Positions 23,301 through 36,043 are shown, numbered from the stretch's first letter. The stretch is 64,000 nt of DNA from Lactifluus volemus (GCA_022376515.1 WTXI01000079.1:88803-152802), one strand, 5' to 3'. Program-made: numbers and translations. Notes: generated from the letters alone by a model not told the origin.

Positions 23301-24573
23301 AGCCGTTAAGTATCTTGGCGAGCTATACATCTATCGCTTGATCAGTTCTGGGCTTATTTTCGACACCCTCTGGGCACTCGTCACATTTGGGCACCGTAAG
23401 TAGCATTCGTGTGGAGCATTATCACAGGAATAACGCAGCCGCACCTTGTTTGTCACAGCCAAGGGCCATCCTCTGCCTCAATTTCCTTGTCCGGTTGACA
23501 TGCCAGACGACTTTTTCCGCGTCCGGCTCGTATGCGTAGTACTCGACACCTGCGGCATGTGCTTTGACCGTGGATCGCAGAAGCGAAAGCTGGACAACTT
23601 CCTAGTCTTTTTCCAGGTATGTTCTGTCATGATCTACTCTGGGGTAAAGGGTTAAATTACCTCAGTATTACCTCCTGTGCAAAGAATCGATGCCAATGGA
23701 CGTTGACTTCATGGTTACGGACTCGTTCGAAGCCATTAGACCAAAAGTGGCTCTGGCAAAGAGTGTAGAAGATGCGGCGATGGCCGTCGATGAGATGTTT
23801 TCCTCCACCGTCCAGTGCACCGGTTGTGGGTCTCTTTGTTTCCAAACCTCCGACGCGAATTCATTCCTACTTAGTTGGCGTTGGCGAAGGCAGCGGCGAA
23901 GATAGTGGTGACGAGGGTGAACGTCCTACTAAAGAAGATGATGAAGATGAAGATGATGACGATATTGGAACTGCCAATTCTCCAGTAGGTCTGTTTCATC
24001 ACAGCAGGCACGCTGTTCTTATGACCTTTCTTAGTTCGATGAGCGAGGCCCCTCTCCAGAACCAACACTCGTCGTGACGTCTTCTCAAGAAAATTTCGGT
24101 CCTAGTGAGGAAGAAGATGCCGATTTCGCGAAAGATCTTGCCAAGCTTGTAACAGACACATCGGCAGAGTCGCGCAAAGTCGATCGGCGCACTGCGCAAA
24201 CATTGTGGGAGTCTGCTGTCCTACCACCGGGTATGCGTAAACGGCACGAAGAAGGCGACGTCTCTAGCGAGAGCGCGATTCCCGGAGTCATGAACTTTAC
24301 CATGCTCACAAAACGGGGTAACAAGCAGCAGGTACGGCAGCTAGCGATTCCTTCTGAATCTGCGCTAGCCGTCCAGACGCGTTCAGCACAAGAGCAGGAC
24401 AAGGTTGAACAACAGCATTTGAAGCGCCTTGTGCTTGATTACGAACAACGCGAAGAAGCCGAAGAGATCAAAGGTGGGTCTAACATGTTGACTTTCCGAG
24501 TGACCCAAACTGGAATACTTGTTCAGCCCTTGAAACAAAAAGCCGGCCTATCAAGATTCGTCTAGCTGGATAA
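20311..24573 (+). CDS. UPF2: Nonsense-mediated decay factor UPF2/NMD2
   Basis: UPF2 bridges UPF1 and UPF3 and is needed to degrade mRNAs with premature stops. The ATG at 20311 begins a charged N-terminus (MEPVISKSDEEKARHDRR), followed by a GT donor. Many short introns follow. The exons encode three MIF4G modules in order. The first is around LTLEKYIEEIAGAVPEGIAR, which is strongly UPF2-like. An acidic linker follows near 21690-21990. The third module (about 22970-23760) reads ELFIRHLMYDVLTKRTIDKV, KLDWDD and YLGELYIYRLISSGLIFDTL. Then come an Asp/Glu-rich stretch (23890-23970) and the C-terminal UPF1-binding region (PGVMNFTMLTKRGNKQQVRQL). The final intron ends at 24526 and the last exon reads ALETKSRPIKIRLAG before TAA. 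No in-frame disruption was seen. The size matches fungal homologues of about 1100 residues. Confidence 0.9.
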
Positions 24574-25202
24574 ATTCGACCTGCACTGCAAAGATGCCAC
24601 AATGCTATCCTAGCTCTCATCCTCATTTCCTGGCTGACGCATTGTTCTCGCGCCCATGTCAGGCTGCAGAGCACCGAAATTTGCCGGCACCCGCCATCAG
24701 AGGCAGACCGCGCAGATCACCCAACTCGACGTGGTTCTACCACTTCTTGCGTATGCATGACTCTTTTCGATGCTGACTGAGATGCAAAGCCTCAGAAAAG
24801 CTGGGCCATCGGTCGTGACTCACGGCTATACAATGTGCTGCGAGCACGACTCGGGGCTTGGTGCTCTTGTAGCTAATTATATTACTAGTAGTATTCTTGT
24901 CAGTTCTCAGCAAAATAACCGAAACGTTTTGTTTACACCAAAGGAAGTGAGTCCCTGAGGTCGCGGCGCGCTAGAATATGAGGGCGACATAGTGTCTCGC
25001 CGGCTCACGGTAAAATGGATCAGTGTCAATGACCAGCACTCTTACTGTCACTGTTGCACCTGCATTCTTCTACCGTGATCCTTTTCCATACGACCCACTG
25101 GCGGTCAACCAACGTTAGCGCGGAAAAAGCCGAGAGTGTTGGACGCGTCCGAGTCCGTTACTGCCCACTTCACATTGTACAATCTTGAACTTGCCGGTGC
25201 TT
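24574..25202. other. Intergenic between UPF2 and the ATRIP-like gene
   Basis: The 3' flank of UPF2 and upstream region of the next gene. No gene or RNA recognised. Confidence 0.55.
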
Positions 25203-28200
25203 ATGCCCACATCGGACGACGAATATGGTTTGGATGACCTCGTACTTGATGACCACGCTCTCGCCGTCCTTGACGCGACCGAAAGAAGCCTTGCTGCCGT
25301 CGTTACGTCAAAGCATCGTCCCAGGTCTTCTCCTGAACAGCAACCCTCCAAGCGGCTCAAGACAGATCACCAGGGGGTCCAACTTCAGGGACAGCCTCGA
25401 GAGAGATCGCTCCCCTCCAACTCGAAGCGGTTAACCAAGGCGACGTTTTCCTTGGAAGATACAGACCTTCCCGAGATCACCATCAGCAACAGCTTTTACA
25501 GTGGACCGGGTCGATTTTTTGTCGGAAGCCAACAGTCAGAGGCCCCGGAAAGTCCAAATCCACACCAGAACAATTGTGAATCTGTGGGCAATCCCGATTC
25601 AGACGTCATTTTGTTGTCCGTTTCGACTGAACAACAGATCCATGCTCCTGAAAGGGATACCGTTGCGACACCTAACAATAGCAACTCGAGAATTCCTTCG
25701 CCTCGGCAATCCAGTCTAGTTCCTCAGTTTAGCAGAGAAAGAAACACATCTACAGATGTTCTTCCTAGCTCTGGGAATCATCCCCTCCGTCATTTCAAGC
25801 CTGGTGCCCCATCCACTCGACCCCTCGTCCGAGCGTCATCGTTTAACGATGCGATGCGTGCGGCGCTACGCAACGCTATTTCGGAGGTTGATAGGCCAGC
25901 GCCTCAGTGCGCGTCTTCGACTATGTCATCTGATACCCCCCCACTGTTGTCTGTGCCCCGCGCGTACTCCCAACGCCAGATACCAACCCAAACTCAGGCC
26001 ACGACTGATCCTGGGCTAAACCAGTCATCTCGTTCCCAATATATCCAGCAATCTATTCCTCCACGACAGCAGTCGCACCCACCTCGACAGTCCTCATTAC
26101 ACGGGCCACACCTAGCAAGAGTATCTGAGATACCGACCCAATGCCAACCCACTCTAAAGGGTGGCAAGGACCCTCTCCAATTGAGCACATGAATGGTTTT
26201 CGGGGTGAACTTGAGTCTCTGAAATCTCAAGTAGAAGAGGTGTGTTCCATCCACATAATTGTCTACCTCTAGCTAACTCCTGTTTGTAGCTCAAAAGGGA
26301 AAATGCAGAACAGCAACAATCCCTTGATCGAGCTTTCTCTGAAAAACGTGACAAGATGGGCGAAGTCGAGATTTTACGTGCAAATCTGCAAAAGGTAGTG
26401 TTTATTGTGTTTGGAAAAAGTTCATGCGACTGAGGGCATGTGTAGATCTCTGCCGCGCATGGCGAGGAGACGGCAAAACTGCGAACGGCAAAAGAAAATT
26501 TGGAAGCCGCTCAGATTGTAGCACAGAAAAAGCAAGACGCTGAGCTTGAGCGTCTACGTACACAACTGATATTCAAGCAGCACGAATTGCAGGCGTCTCG
26601 TAGGGCCGCACCTCGTACTTCGGCGCCTTCTCAAGTAGTGGGCTCGTCCCAGATACACCGTTCAGATGTTCCAGTGACACATCCCACCGCTCAAAACCCG
26701 TCCCCTCGACGATCAGTGACACTAGCTCCACATCCTCCAAAGGCACATCCACCGCTGCCGGGGTTCGTTAATACTTTTGCTATCCCGCCCCCGAAGAGGG
26801 GCAAAGGAAAAGCTCATATTTACCTGCTTGAAAAGAGCCAGGATGTACATGATGAGAACTGGGAACTGCCTCTACCATCACCATCCAGTAGTCCAACGAG
26901 GGCGCCTCTGCGCACAAAGGCCGATGAACGCATAGAAATGGACAGGGATGAGAGCGACGGGCAGGCTGGCGTTACTACCTATCCAGACGTAGATTACTGC
27001 ATGGAGTCTGTGGATGATGCGAGGACACTGGGGCATATCTCTGGTCCTTCAAGATCAGCTAAACCGTTCGACTGGCTGGGCTGGGTGTGTTCTCATCTGC
27101 TTACCCACCCACTCCCAACTCATATTCTAGCAATAGATAAGACAGCTTTTACTCGCTCACGCAACCTCGCCCAGTGCTCCGACTACCATGCAGCTTCTAC
27201 TTGGTCAGCCACTGCTGTACGGAGACCACACAAGCGCCTTCTCCTCGGCCTGTACATCCTTGATGGATGCTGTAGCCGCTAGTCCGGATGGGTACGGCCC
27301 CGTTGCACGCATCATCGCGAATTCCCTCACACAGATAGTGGATACCCTGCTTCGCAATATCCAGGTTAGTTGAAGCTCTTCTCCTATCCCAGTACTAAAT
27401 GCGAACGCAGTTAAAGTCCCTAATCCCCACGCTTAATCTATTGGGTGTCCTCGTGATCTCTCTGCCATCTTTTGCAATAAACTTGCTGAAACCCATCCAT
27501 GGCCCATCACTTCTCCAAACCATTTGTACCATCATTGTCAACCTTTTACAACCATCCGATACCAACAACAAAGAACCCGAGAGAGCTCAGGAACGAGCGG
27601 TTCTACTTGATCTCGCGAGTGAGGTCTTTTGCTTACTTGATGCGGTTATTTATGCCCTTCCTCCTGAGTTTCAACCCGAGTTGAGCCACATGTTCCATTT
27701 CTCGTCCACGGTCCTGACGCGCTCGTAGGCTTGCTCTCATCCCACAAACTCCAAACGTGCTTGCAACGATGCTCAGTAAATCCCAGCCTACCGCTCTTCT
27801 GGAAAACTCCACTCGCACCCTCTCATATCTCTCCATTCGTTTGTGGATTCCGATCATACATGAATACCGTATGCACTCACACCGTTGTAGGAACTGGCAT
27901 TTTTCGTTCGCTGCTGTCATTTTCCGAAGATACACCGGAGAGCGTCAGAAATTTCACTAACCTACCTCAGGTAGATAGAATGTGCGCTCTGTTGATGGAC
28001 TTGAATCGAACAAGCGCTGAAGTGCGTATTAACATCATTCGTTGAAAGAAACCGTGGTAACGACGCTGTTCATCATACAGGGCAACTCTATTTGCGCGTC
28101 CGTACTCACCACTCTAATCTCGCTTGCGATGGCGCACGAGGATGCTCTGACAATCCTTTCGGAGTCACCTTTTTTTATCCCTTCGCTCGTGGCTCTTCTG

Positions 28201-28712
28201 GCGGAACTCTCCACAGTTTTATGGGAAGAAGACCCGGAGTTGACAAAATCGACGATGCTTCTCTCCCAGTGTGTAACCTCCCTTCTTCCTGCAGATTTTT
28301 CTTTTTGATGGTAATTTGTAGGACGGTAGCTATGGTCGGGCAGGGAATACTCCTCCTTCACTACGTCATCTTTCGCACGCCAAAAGGTCCTGCCAACCTA
28401 CGCGGGCGCCTACAGGCAGCGCCACCCCGCCACTTCAACGGCATCGGGCACCAGTTCGTCGTAGCGCTCGGACGACTGAGCTTCGCGGAGCCACCCGACG
28501 AGGTATCTGCCTCGGATCGCATGCTGCTGGAGCAGCTCGCAGATCCCGCCCGCGACGTGATGGATCTAGTCGTGGCTGGACCTGAGAGCGAGAGCGTCTG
28601 GTCGCTGTTCCAGGAGGAGGACACCAACGATGAGGAGCGAGATGACGATGGGGAGAGGGGCGCCGGCGGACATACATTCGAAGACGATGAAGATGTTGTG
28701 ATGGTACTGTAG
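25203..28712 (+). CDS. Probable ATRIP/Rad26 (Ddc2) DNA-damage checkpoint protein
   Basis: I read this as the partner of the ATR kinase, which recruits it to RPA-coated single-stranded DNA. The first in-frame ATG (25203) opens an acidic N-terminus (MPTSDDEYGLDDLVLDD), then a long Ser/Pro/Gln-rich linker. A coiled coil follows, spread over three exons between 26190 and 26620: ELESLKSQVEE, LKRENAEQQQSLDRAF, GEVEILRANLQK, then ELERLRTQLIFKQHELQASR. The combination of GEVEILR with a coil ending in a FKQHELQAS-type motif is characteristic of Rad26/ATRIP. The C-terminal half (27180-28712) is helical and Leu-rich, with about five exons, and ends in an acidic tail. Low sequence conservation in this family leaves room for doubt; another coiled-coil nuclear protein is the alternative. 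It lies 630 bp downstream of UPF2 on the same strand. Confidence 0.62.
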
Positions 28713-29451
28713 GTATGGTACAAGAAGGGAAAGTGCTACAACAAGGCACAGTGTAAAAATCGTGCATGTATCATATGGCATAAACCTAGCCTAACCGGAC
28801 GGTCGGTGTCCTTGGGCATCACAGACACCCAGGCCTGAGGGCACGAACAGTCTGATACAATCCTAGGACGAAGGTGAACTGAGAGGGCCCGAGAAACAGC
28901 AAGGAGCATCACAGAAGCAACCCGAGAGACATTCTCAGCTACAGTACGTATCTGCAAGCTGGGTCGAGGGGAATATTTATCCATGCGGTACCTCTCAGAG
29001 CTGGGGAGTTCCGCATCATGATATATTGTAGCGGGGCACACTTATCGGATACCCTACGTTATAATGGCCCAAGTACTCTATGGACCAGGATCAGCCGGCT
29101 GCCTTGAAAAAAACGGTGAGATGGTCCGTGACTCGTATTGAGGCCCATGAGGGTTAACCAACGGTAAGATTTGTTCCAGCGTCGGCGTCAGTTGCTGCGT
29201 GGGATGCCGTGATGGCCTCGACGTTCGGGGTTGTTCTCGTCAAGAGTTGACTGTCACAAGTTAGGACATGGGATAGTCAGGGTGGAACAGCATGCGATTT
29301 GAACTCGTACACAATACATGAGGGTTTAAGTTATCACATAATGGTGAAGACAGGACAATTGGTGGAGTACGGAAGAATCATGTTGCAGGTTTGTTGCCTC
29401 TTGCCCCACACGACTCTTCGTGAACTTGGGCTTGACGGTACGATATACACT
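28713..29451. other. Intergenic between convergent genes
   Basis: About 740 bp between the 3' ends of the ATRIP-like gene and the RING/TRAF gene. No supported feature. Confidence 0.55.
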
Positions 29452-31033
29452 TTATAGCTTTGTCGTCGATGCTGCCGCAGCGCCAGGGCCAACCCCAAGC
29501 GATGGCGGGTTGAGGAAACGCAGTGGAGGTATCCACCCAGCCCCGGTCGCAGCCAAGGCGTCCATATTTGCACCATTACGTTCCATGAGTACAGCGTGAA
29601 GCTGCATCCACAAGCCAGCGACAACCTGGCGCATCGCTGCTAGTTCGGCCGCATGCGCGTTGGCAGCCATCCGAGACCGCGCATCGTGCGTCTGCAGTGC
29701 GGTGTGGAGCGCACTCAGTGCAGTGGAGAGTGAGCGCCCGCTTGTCGCGGCTGGAGACGGTGGAGCGGCAGCGTCTCCGGAGAGAGGTGGGAAGTAAGCC
29801 GCGAGATCGGAAGGTACAATCCCGGCATGGGGGCCATGTGCAGCATGAGAAGAGATGATGTCAAAGTTGCAGGGATACTTGGGTCTTCGCCCGGGGTTAT
29901 CGACATGTGGGTCAGGACATCCCCCGAGGGTTCGTGGGGTCCGCGCCAGGGATTGGGGGAAGATGAGGGGGGTGGAAACGGGTGAGCCGGGGTTTCAGAG
30001 AAAGGGTGCGACTGTGGAGATTGAGGTGCTGATACTGGATCTGGTAGTATATCGGGACTGTACCAAGGACCAAGGGCACCTCTGATAACTTGAAGTTGGT
30101 GACGAATTACGGTGAGCATGCCCTCAGCGGCATCAAGCCGAGCGCGTAGGCGGGAATTCTCTGTCTGAAGCTCCGTAGTCCGCGAGTCGGAAATACGAAA
30201 GAATCCTTGCAGTCCTGTGTATGGGCACTGAGTTAAATGTGCCTCTGTGAGGGCATGACGTGCACCAGTCCAGCTGCAGCCGTAGGAGGCGTGCTCACAA
30301 GGTACGATTGCAGCAGGGCAAACTTGGGCATGAGATGACGATTCTGAACTGGCATGCTGGAGATTACAAGAGGGGCACTCAGTTGTTTCCATGGAGCACA
30401 CCCGGTTATGGGCCTAGACGGATTATATAAAACGAGGGGTGGTGGGACTCAAAGACGGGGAATACTTACATCGAGATCGGAAGCCTTCATCTCTATTGCG
30501 CAGTTGGCGCAGACGACAAGACGATGAGGACAGTGGGGATTGTGACCGAGAATATCCTTTCTGAGCGCTTTCATAGAACACTCCACGTCCGGACACGGTT
30601 CTTCGACAAAGAGACAATCGTCTTTCAAGTGTGCGACGAGGAGTTGTCTCTGACACGTAAGTTCGCAACCAGATGGTCGATTGGGACAATCAACGACGAG
30701 TTCGTCTACCATCTGAGGGGGAGAATTAGGAAAAGGAGCGAAGGTATCAAACGAGCACAAACGTGGCGGATGATAGGATTACTTGGTGCCATATTCTTGG
30801 GGGAGAGTGGGGAGCGATCGATAGGACAATAAGGAGAAACTTGGAGAGCAGGGAGAATACAATCGTGACAAAAGGTATGTGCACAAGTTTGACTGGTAGT
30901 TGGGTCTAAGAAGGGCATTCTAAAGAAAAAGGTAAGAAAGTGAGATTAAAAGAGAAGAGAGTGAAAGAACTAACCGACATATACAACATATCAAGTTTGG
31001 ATTTAGCGAGTCAGAGTAGATAAAGGTAGACAT
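29452..31033 (-). CDS. RING-finger/TRAF-type zinc-finger protein
   Basis: A likely E3 ubiquitin ligase of the RING-TRAF type. The ATG at 31033 begins a short exon (MSTFIYSDSLNPNLICCICR). A 57-nt intron joins it to MPFLDPTTSQTCAHTFCHDC, so the RING is CxxC ... CxHxxCxxC. The last pair is CPID, with Asp in place of Cys, as seen in several fungal TRAF-like RINGs. TRAF-type zinc fingers follow: VDCPNRPSGCELTCQRQLL, then HNPHCPHRLVVCANCAIEM and CPAAIVPCEHASYGCSW. A coiled coil (TTELQTENSRLRARLDAAEG) and a Pro/Ser-rich region precede a second helical stretch in the last exon, ending at 29452 after a further intron. The start codon lies only 17 bp from that of the divergent FIT2 gene. Confidence 0.82.
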
Positions 31034-31050
31034 CTGTGCTGACCACTCCC

Positions 31051-31898
31051 ATGATCCGTCTCCTTACTCTCATCTTGTTGGCCCTCGTCCTCGCTCACGG
31101 TACTTGGTACTCACTTATTAATTCTACTTTTCTCAATACTTCAGATCCATTATTGACATCAAAACAACATCACCTTGCTACAACTTATTCCCTCGCCTCA
31201 AAGCGCAGCTTTTTAAATGTCATATTCTTAAAGTGGTCTTGGGCATGGTCCACCGCCGCTTTCCTCCCCCTTTTCTTCACTTCCCCTCTCAGTCGCACTC
31301 GCAGATTCCTCCAATGGTTCATCGCCACTATCGCATGGTTCACCCTCACCTCCTGGTTCTTCGGCCCAGCTCTTCTCACTCGTCTCACCCTCGCAACCGG
31401 TGGCGAATGCGGCCTTCATATCGGGGACTCCTTCGTTCCCATCTCCACCACCTATTGCTCTGCCGGCCTCCCTGTTACACGTTCGACACACCCTGACCTT
31501 TTCCCCATCGTTTTCATTTTTGATCCCGCAATTGTCGACCCTAACCGGCCCTTCCTCCCCCGACTCCGTCGTGGCCATGACGTATCCGGACACGTCCTCT
31601 TGCTCACTCTTGCCGCCTTATTCTTGGCCGACCAGTTACGTCAAGCACGCTCATCTGCCCGCCTATATGCGCTTATCGCGAGTGGCTCCTTACTATCCTT
31701 ATGGGTCTTTTCCCTGTGGATAACGAGTGTCTTTTTCCATTTACCCTCTGAAAAGATATCTGGTTTTGGTACGTTCCAATTATCCCTCTCCCTCCCTTTG
31801 CAACTCACTTTCGCATTTTTTTAGCCTTAGGAATTGCCTGCTTTCTTCTTTCTCAAATACCACTTTGGAAGCCTGTCCACGCAGCGCCAGCGCTCTGA
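31051..31898 (+). CDS. SCS3: FIT family protein (Scs3/FITM2-like), lipid-droplet biogenesis
   Basis: FIT proteins are ER membrane acyl-CoA diphosphatases needed for normal lipid-droplet budding. Two exons (31051-31768 and 31825-31898, 56-nt intron GTACGT...TTTTAG) give 263 residues. About six hydrophobic segments are visible, beginning with LLTLILLALVLAHGTWY. The signature is complete: GHDVSGHVLLLTLAA contains the first catalytic His, and FFHLPSEKISGFG contains the second, placed before the last helix as in FIT2. I chose the ATG at 31051 because it is the first in frame after the divergent RING gene's start. No ER-retention motif stands out at the C-terminus. Confidence 0.85.
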
Positions 31899-32018
31899 GC
31901 ATGTGTTGCTCCGTCAGCAGTGACACGATGCACTCTAAATGCAACTGTAATTTGACACGTTGTCACTGTCAGTTCGAGTTATATAACAATAGTAATCTGT
32001 CCATGCGAGTCCCAACGC

Positions 32019-34075
32019 TCATCCAGAGTACCACCATATCAGTGCTACCCATGTGACCAACGCAGGCGCTGCTACCCTCCCCAAGTCCTTCCCAACTGCA
32101 TTCCAGACTTCATTTTCTTTCCTGCGCCTCCTAGACCGCCGTGGCCACCACGCAGGAGCATGTATCGCGATATGCCGCCGCCGTCCTCGGAACGTGAACG
32201 TGTAGGTGAAGGACCATGCCCGCGCGGGATGTCCGGTTGTCGCCTCCACCGGCGAACCCGTTCGCGCTGAATGGCGCCGTGCGAGGAGATCGCTAGCAAA
32301 TGGCGATGCAGGTGGCATATAAAGGTAGTGAGCCTGTACCCCATCATGCTCTTCTTCCTCGAGAGCAGATGATAACGGTGGCAGTGGCGGTGGTGGCGAT
32401 ACCGGCAATGGTGTTGAGAGAGGCGAGAGCGGCGCGGCTGTTCCGTGGAGCGCGTGTAGCGACTCAAGCCTTGGAGGGTGCTGGAAACGAGTACGATCTC
32501 CGAACCCTCGTTGAGAGTGGGGTGGGGTGTTTGTGTATGCGTATGAGTACGAATATGCAGATGATGCGGAATAAGGCGACGGCACTGGGCTCAGTTTGGT
32601 GAGTTCAGCATGAGACGGGAGAGGGGACGCCGTTGTCAGACGCAAGCGTGAGGCATTCTTTGCGCGTCGCACGTGTGCAAATATGAGAATGATTATGGTG
32701 AAGAAAGCAGCTGGGATGTACAGGTGAACGAACGTCCCGCTCGGGCGTGGGAGGAGACAGGGCACATGTGCATGCGATGTCAATTGACCTGGATACAAGG
32801 ACAGGAGGTGGAAGCCTGGTTGCGTGATATGCCGAGCAGGCGAAAACGATTTCACTGTAATCTCGTGAATCTCCTCGCCCGAACTCGGCACTACGTGTGT
32901 TACGTCACAGTAATCACGATCATCGGCGCTGCGAATGTTTAGAAAGAGAGGGGGAGCAGTGAGGGGAGAGCGCATACCTGAAGATAACCGCAGGACGTAG
33001 ACTCTCTAAAAGAAATGAGGAGGTATGTTTACCGAGTGTCTTCTGCCAACCGTGTCCGACGCCGCGGTGGATCGTCCCTCGTTCTCGTAGGGGACCGCAC
33101 TTTTTTGACTCTGCGCGGTGAAGCGGAATATGACTGAACAAGATAGCAGGTCTTACTTGTTCCTCTAAGTGACGAGACGTTTGATGTCCGCATTTATGCA
33201 GCAAGTGTGTAGACGTACCAACCGCCAACCCTTTGACAAACTCAATGGCACCATCGCGCAGAGGGACCCACTCCTCGAAAGATGTTCCATGCCCAGCTCG
33301 AATGTAGTCTTCGTCGACAATTCCGGGAGAGTCGAGCAAAATCAATGAATGGTTAGCCATCGTAAAGTGCTGATTCACGGGATCAAAATACTGTTCATAG
33401 CGTTGTCGAACGTGCTTGGAGAAAGAATTCGACACGCCAAGGCTATTTCAGATCAGTTTAGTCGATGTAGACGTTGTAGAGACTTTTTACCCAACATCCG
33501 TGTTGCCCGGAATGTATCGAGCCTCCACTCCTGGTTTAAGTGGAAAGAACTGCTGAAATTGTTGAACATAGACCGCGAATCTGTATAATGAGGATACGCA
33601 GGTAGGGTTGGTCCAACGAAATGATCGGGTAGGTGGAGAAACGTACTCGTCATCAGACTCGATAGATCTCCCGTTCTTGAGCATATCCCCAAGGAAGAAA
33701 ACCACGTGTGGACGGAGATAGTGTGTGATATGCCAAGCTCGACGCATATAAATGTCATGAAACAGTTCGGAAAGCGTCCGAGAGGATGCCTGTGGGCTGG
33801 GCATCTGGGCATCGGCAATCAAAAGAATGTGTGTTGGACCTGTTCCCAACACGTTGGGCTTCGTCGGATGAATAGCCTACAATCAATGGAGGGGAAAGTT
33901 GACGCACCCTGTTATACAACTTTGGCCACCTGCAGACCAATAGCGTGTAAAAAAATATACCCAGCTCGCCCCAGAGGATGAGCGCGATCCAACCGCAGCG
34001 AAGGGCGCCGAGCAGTGGATCGGATGCGAAAACGCGTAGTATGCGGCCACACCTCAACTTGTACTTGTCGAACAT
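32019..34075 (-). CDS. Cdc1/Ted1 (PGAP5-type) ER metallophosphoesterase
   Basis: This family trims ethanolamine phosphate from GPI anchors in the ER so that GPI proteins can be exported. The ATG at 34075 starts a basic N-terminus followed by a membrane helix (WIALILWGELGIFFYTLLV). The phosphoesterase motifs come next, split by short introns: DAQMPSP (usually D-x-Q/H-x-x), VFFLGDMLKNGR, and YIPGNTDVG, then LILLDSPGIVDED and FSHIPLHRAESKKCGPLRERGTI, and finally the C-terminal metal site. A Pro/Ser-rich loop and a second membrane helix near the end (VAAPALVTWVALIWWYSG) close the protein. The third motif reads GNTD instead of the textbook GNHD. Related fungal proteins vary at this site, so activity is not excluded. 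Confidence 0.82.
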
Positions 34076-34356
34076 CACTATAGTTGTACGGTCGCTGGCC
34101 GAGGAGTGAACAGCTGTCAGGCACTCTCTTGAGTGAGTTGTTGACCACTGGCAACGGAAACGTCGGAAAGCCTCCGCGCACGTGACGCACGTTGCTGCCA
34201 GATATTCAAATACTACTGTAGACTCGGAAAAGGTACTGTATTCTAAAACAAAATGTGTACTACAGCTATAGTACAGTACACAACGTACATCCACAGACAG
34301 TTGATCACTCCCCTTGGTCTCTGCCATCGTACCTCACAGTAGCCTGGTCCCATACA

Positions 34357-36025
34357 TTAGAGGCAAGCCACAGCACGGACATTGAAAGACAGGCTTACCG
34401 GCGTCTGTTCCAGCTCCACCTGTTCGTCCTCGTCGTCATCATCCTTCTCCCGCGCGCTAGCTCCCTCATCCCACGCACCGAGTCCCCACCCACCCACACT
34501 CTGTCGCGTTTCTAGTGGATCCGGGCTCCGCAGCGACTCTAAAAGTTCGCGTTCGCGTTCTCGCGCACCAGCTCCCGCATTTGCACCGAGCAGGCGAGGT
34601 GTCACCACGTCGTCCTCAAGCTCAGAGCTCGTCTCATCGAGGCTCAGTGGACCAGGGCGATGCGCGATTCGTCCTCGGCGATCACGGGGGACGTTTCCTG
34701 AGAGGAAAGAAAGTGTTCGTGAAGCATACGCCCCGCGCTGTCCCGAGAGGCGCGCGCCAGTCACGCCGGAGCGGACAACCTTAAGCAGGTGCTGCACGGC
34801 AATTTCACCCTGCGATGGGGTTGGGGCAGAGGCGCATAGCGAGGAGGCGGTTGGTTGCCTGCCTTGAGAGACGAGGACAAGAAGCCTACACGAGTACAGA
34901 AGAATCAGACGGAGATGTTCTCATACCTCTCAAATTGTAGGGCCTCACATTTGTTGAAGGCGGGGATATGTATGGCTCTCGGATAAACCCTCTTGCTTAA
35001 GCATGCTGAGACGCGCATTCAAAGGTGTTGCAATTGGCAGTATAATTTTGTCACGGAAGGAGCGCAAAGCTAGCGTCCGGACATCGATGTGAGAAGAAGG
35101 TGAGAGTGGCAAAGACGTCGAGCCTTTCCCGTTTTGTCTTGTCGGTGAAGAATTTCGATGCGTCTTGGGCGTACGATACAACGAAGATAAAACGGGTTCC
35201 GTTTGGAGAGGAAGTAGCACCTACTATGTTTGTCAACGACTGGAGAACGGTGTGACGATGAGGGCACGCGCACCCCTTCGACATACGGAAGAACTTGGTC
35301 CCAAAAGAAGCCCCAAAGTTCAACTACCCGGCCTACCAACTTGTCTTCCTCTACCCCTGCGAGCTTTCCGTTTAGGGTCTCCATTCCTGAGGCGATAAGG
35401 TCTAAAGTCTCGCTCTCAAGAGTGGCGACAGCCCTGGCTGGAGAGTTAGACACGACGCTTTGTATGTGGCGCTTCACTAGCTGATTCAAGTCCTCTCTGC
35501 GTCGCCTCGTACGTCATTTACAGAATAAGCAAAATGAAGATACAACGCACATCGGTATTCGGAGATGCTCGCCGTTAAAGAGCGGAAGTACTAGGACGTG
35601 CAATGTACCCCATGGATTGTCACCTGAGGGGCCAGTGACGAGATTGGGTGGGGTGATTGAGCTCGTAGAGACGAGAGTGGTCGACGAGGCGGTAGAGTTG
35701 AGGGTTGGGACATAGTTGGGGAGATATGCAAGGCTACCGAGCCGATGCATTTCGCGCGAGACGAGCTTTGAGTCGTACGTGCGCACCTAAAAGGATGGGG
35801 CGGGCGGGTCAGAAGGGTGTTATCACCGTCGGTTGAACGTACCTTTGAAGGAGAGGTGTGAATCTTGGAAGACGACGGGCCGCCGCCGCTGTTACTTTGT
35901 GCGATCTGAGGCGCAGGTGAGCCTGCATTCTCGCGGAGCTGAGAATCACCTCCTCCGAGTCGGGGATGTTGGCCATGAGAACGGGTAGTGCCCCGCCCAG
36001 CGGAGGATAGCTTATCTGTGAACAT
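34357..36025 (-). CDS. HbrB-domain protein (TORC2 subunit, Bit61/PRR5-like)
   Basis: HbrB-family proteins are accessory subunits of TOR complex 2. The ATG at 36025 opens a Ser/Gly-rich N-terminus. After a short intron the frame continues as KLVSREMHRLGSLAYLPNY with a Ser/Thr stretch, then DNPWGTLHVLVLPLFNGEHLRIP, and NQLVKRHIQ. The core reads ETLDLIASGMETLNGKL, then KLVGRVVELWGFFWDQVLPYVEG. This last segment is the hallmark of the HbrB domain. It goes on through LQTEPVLSSLYRTPK, LALRSFRDKIILPI and RLSMLKQEG, to a charged tail with an Asp/Glu run near 34430. At least four short introns are needed. The start codon lies 18 bp from that of QRI7 on the opposite strand. Confidence 0.82.
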
Positions 36026-36043
36026 CGTGGCCAGGGCCAGGTG

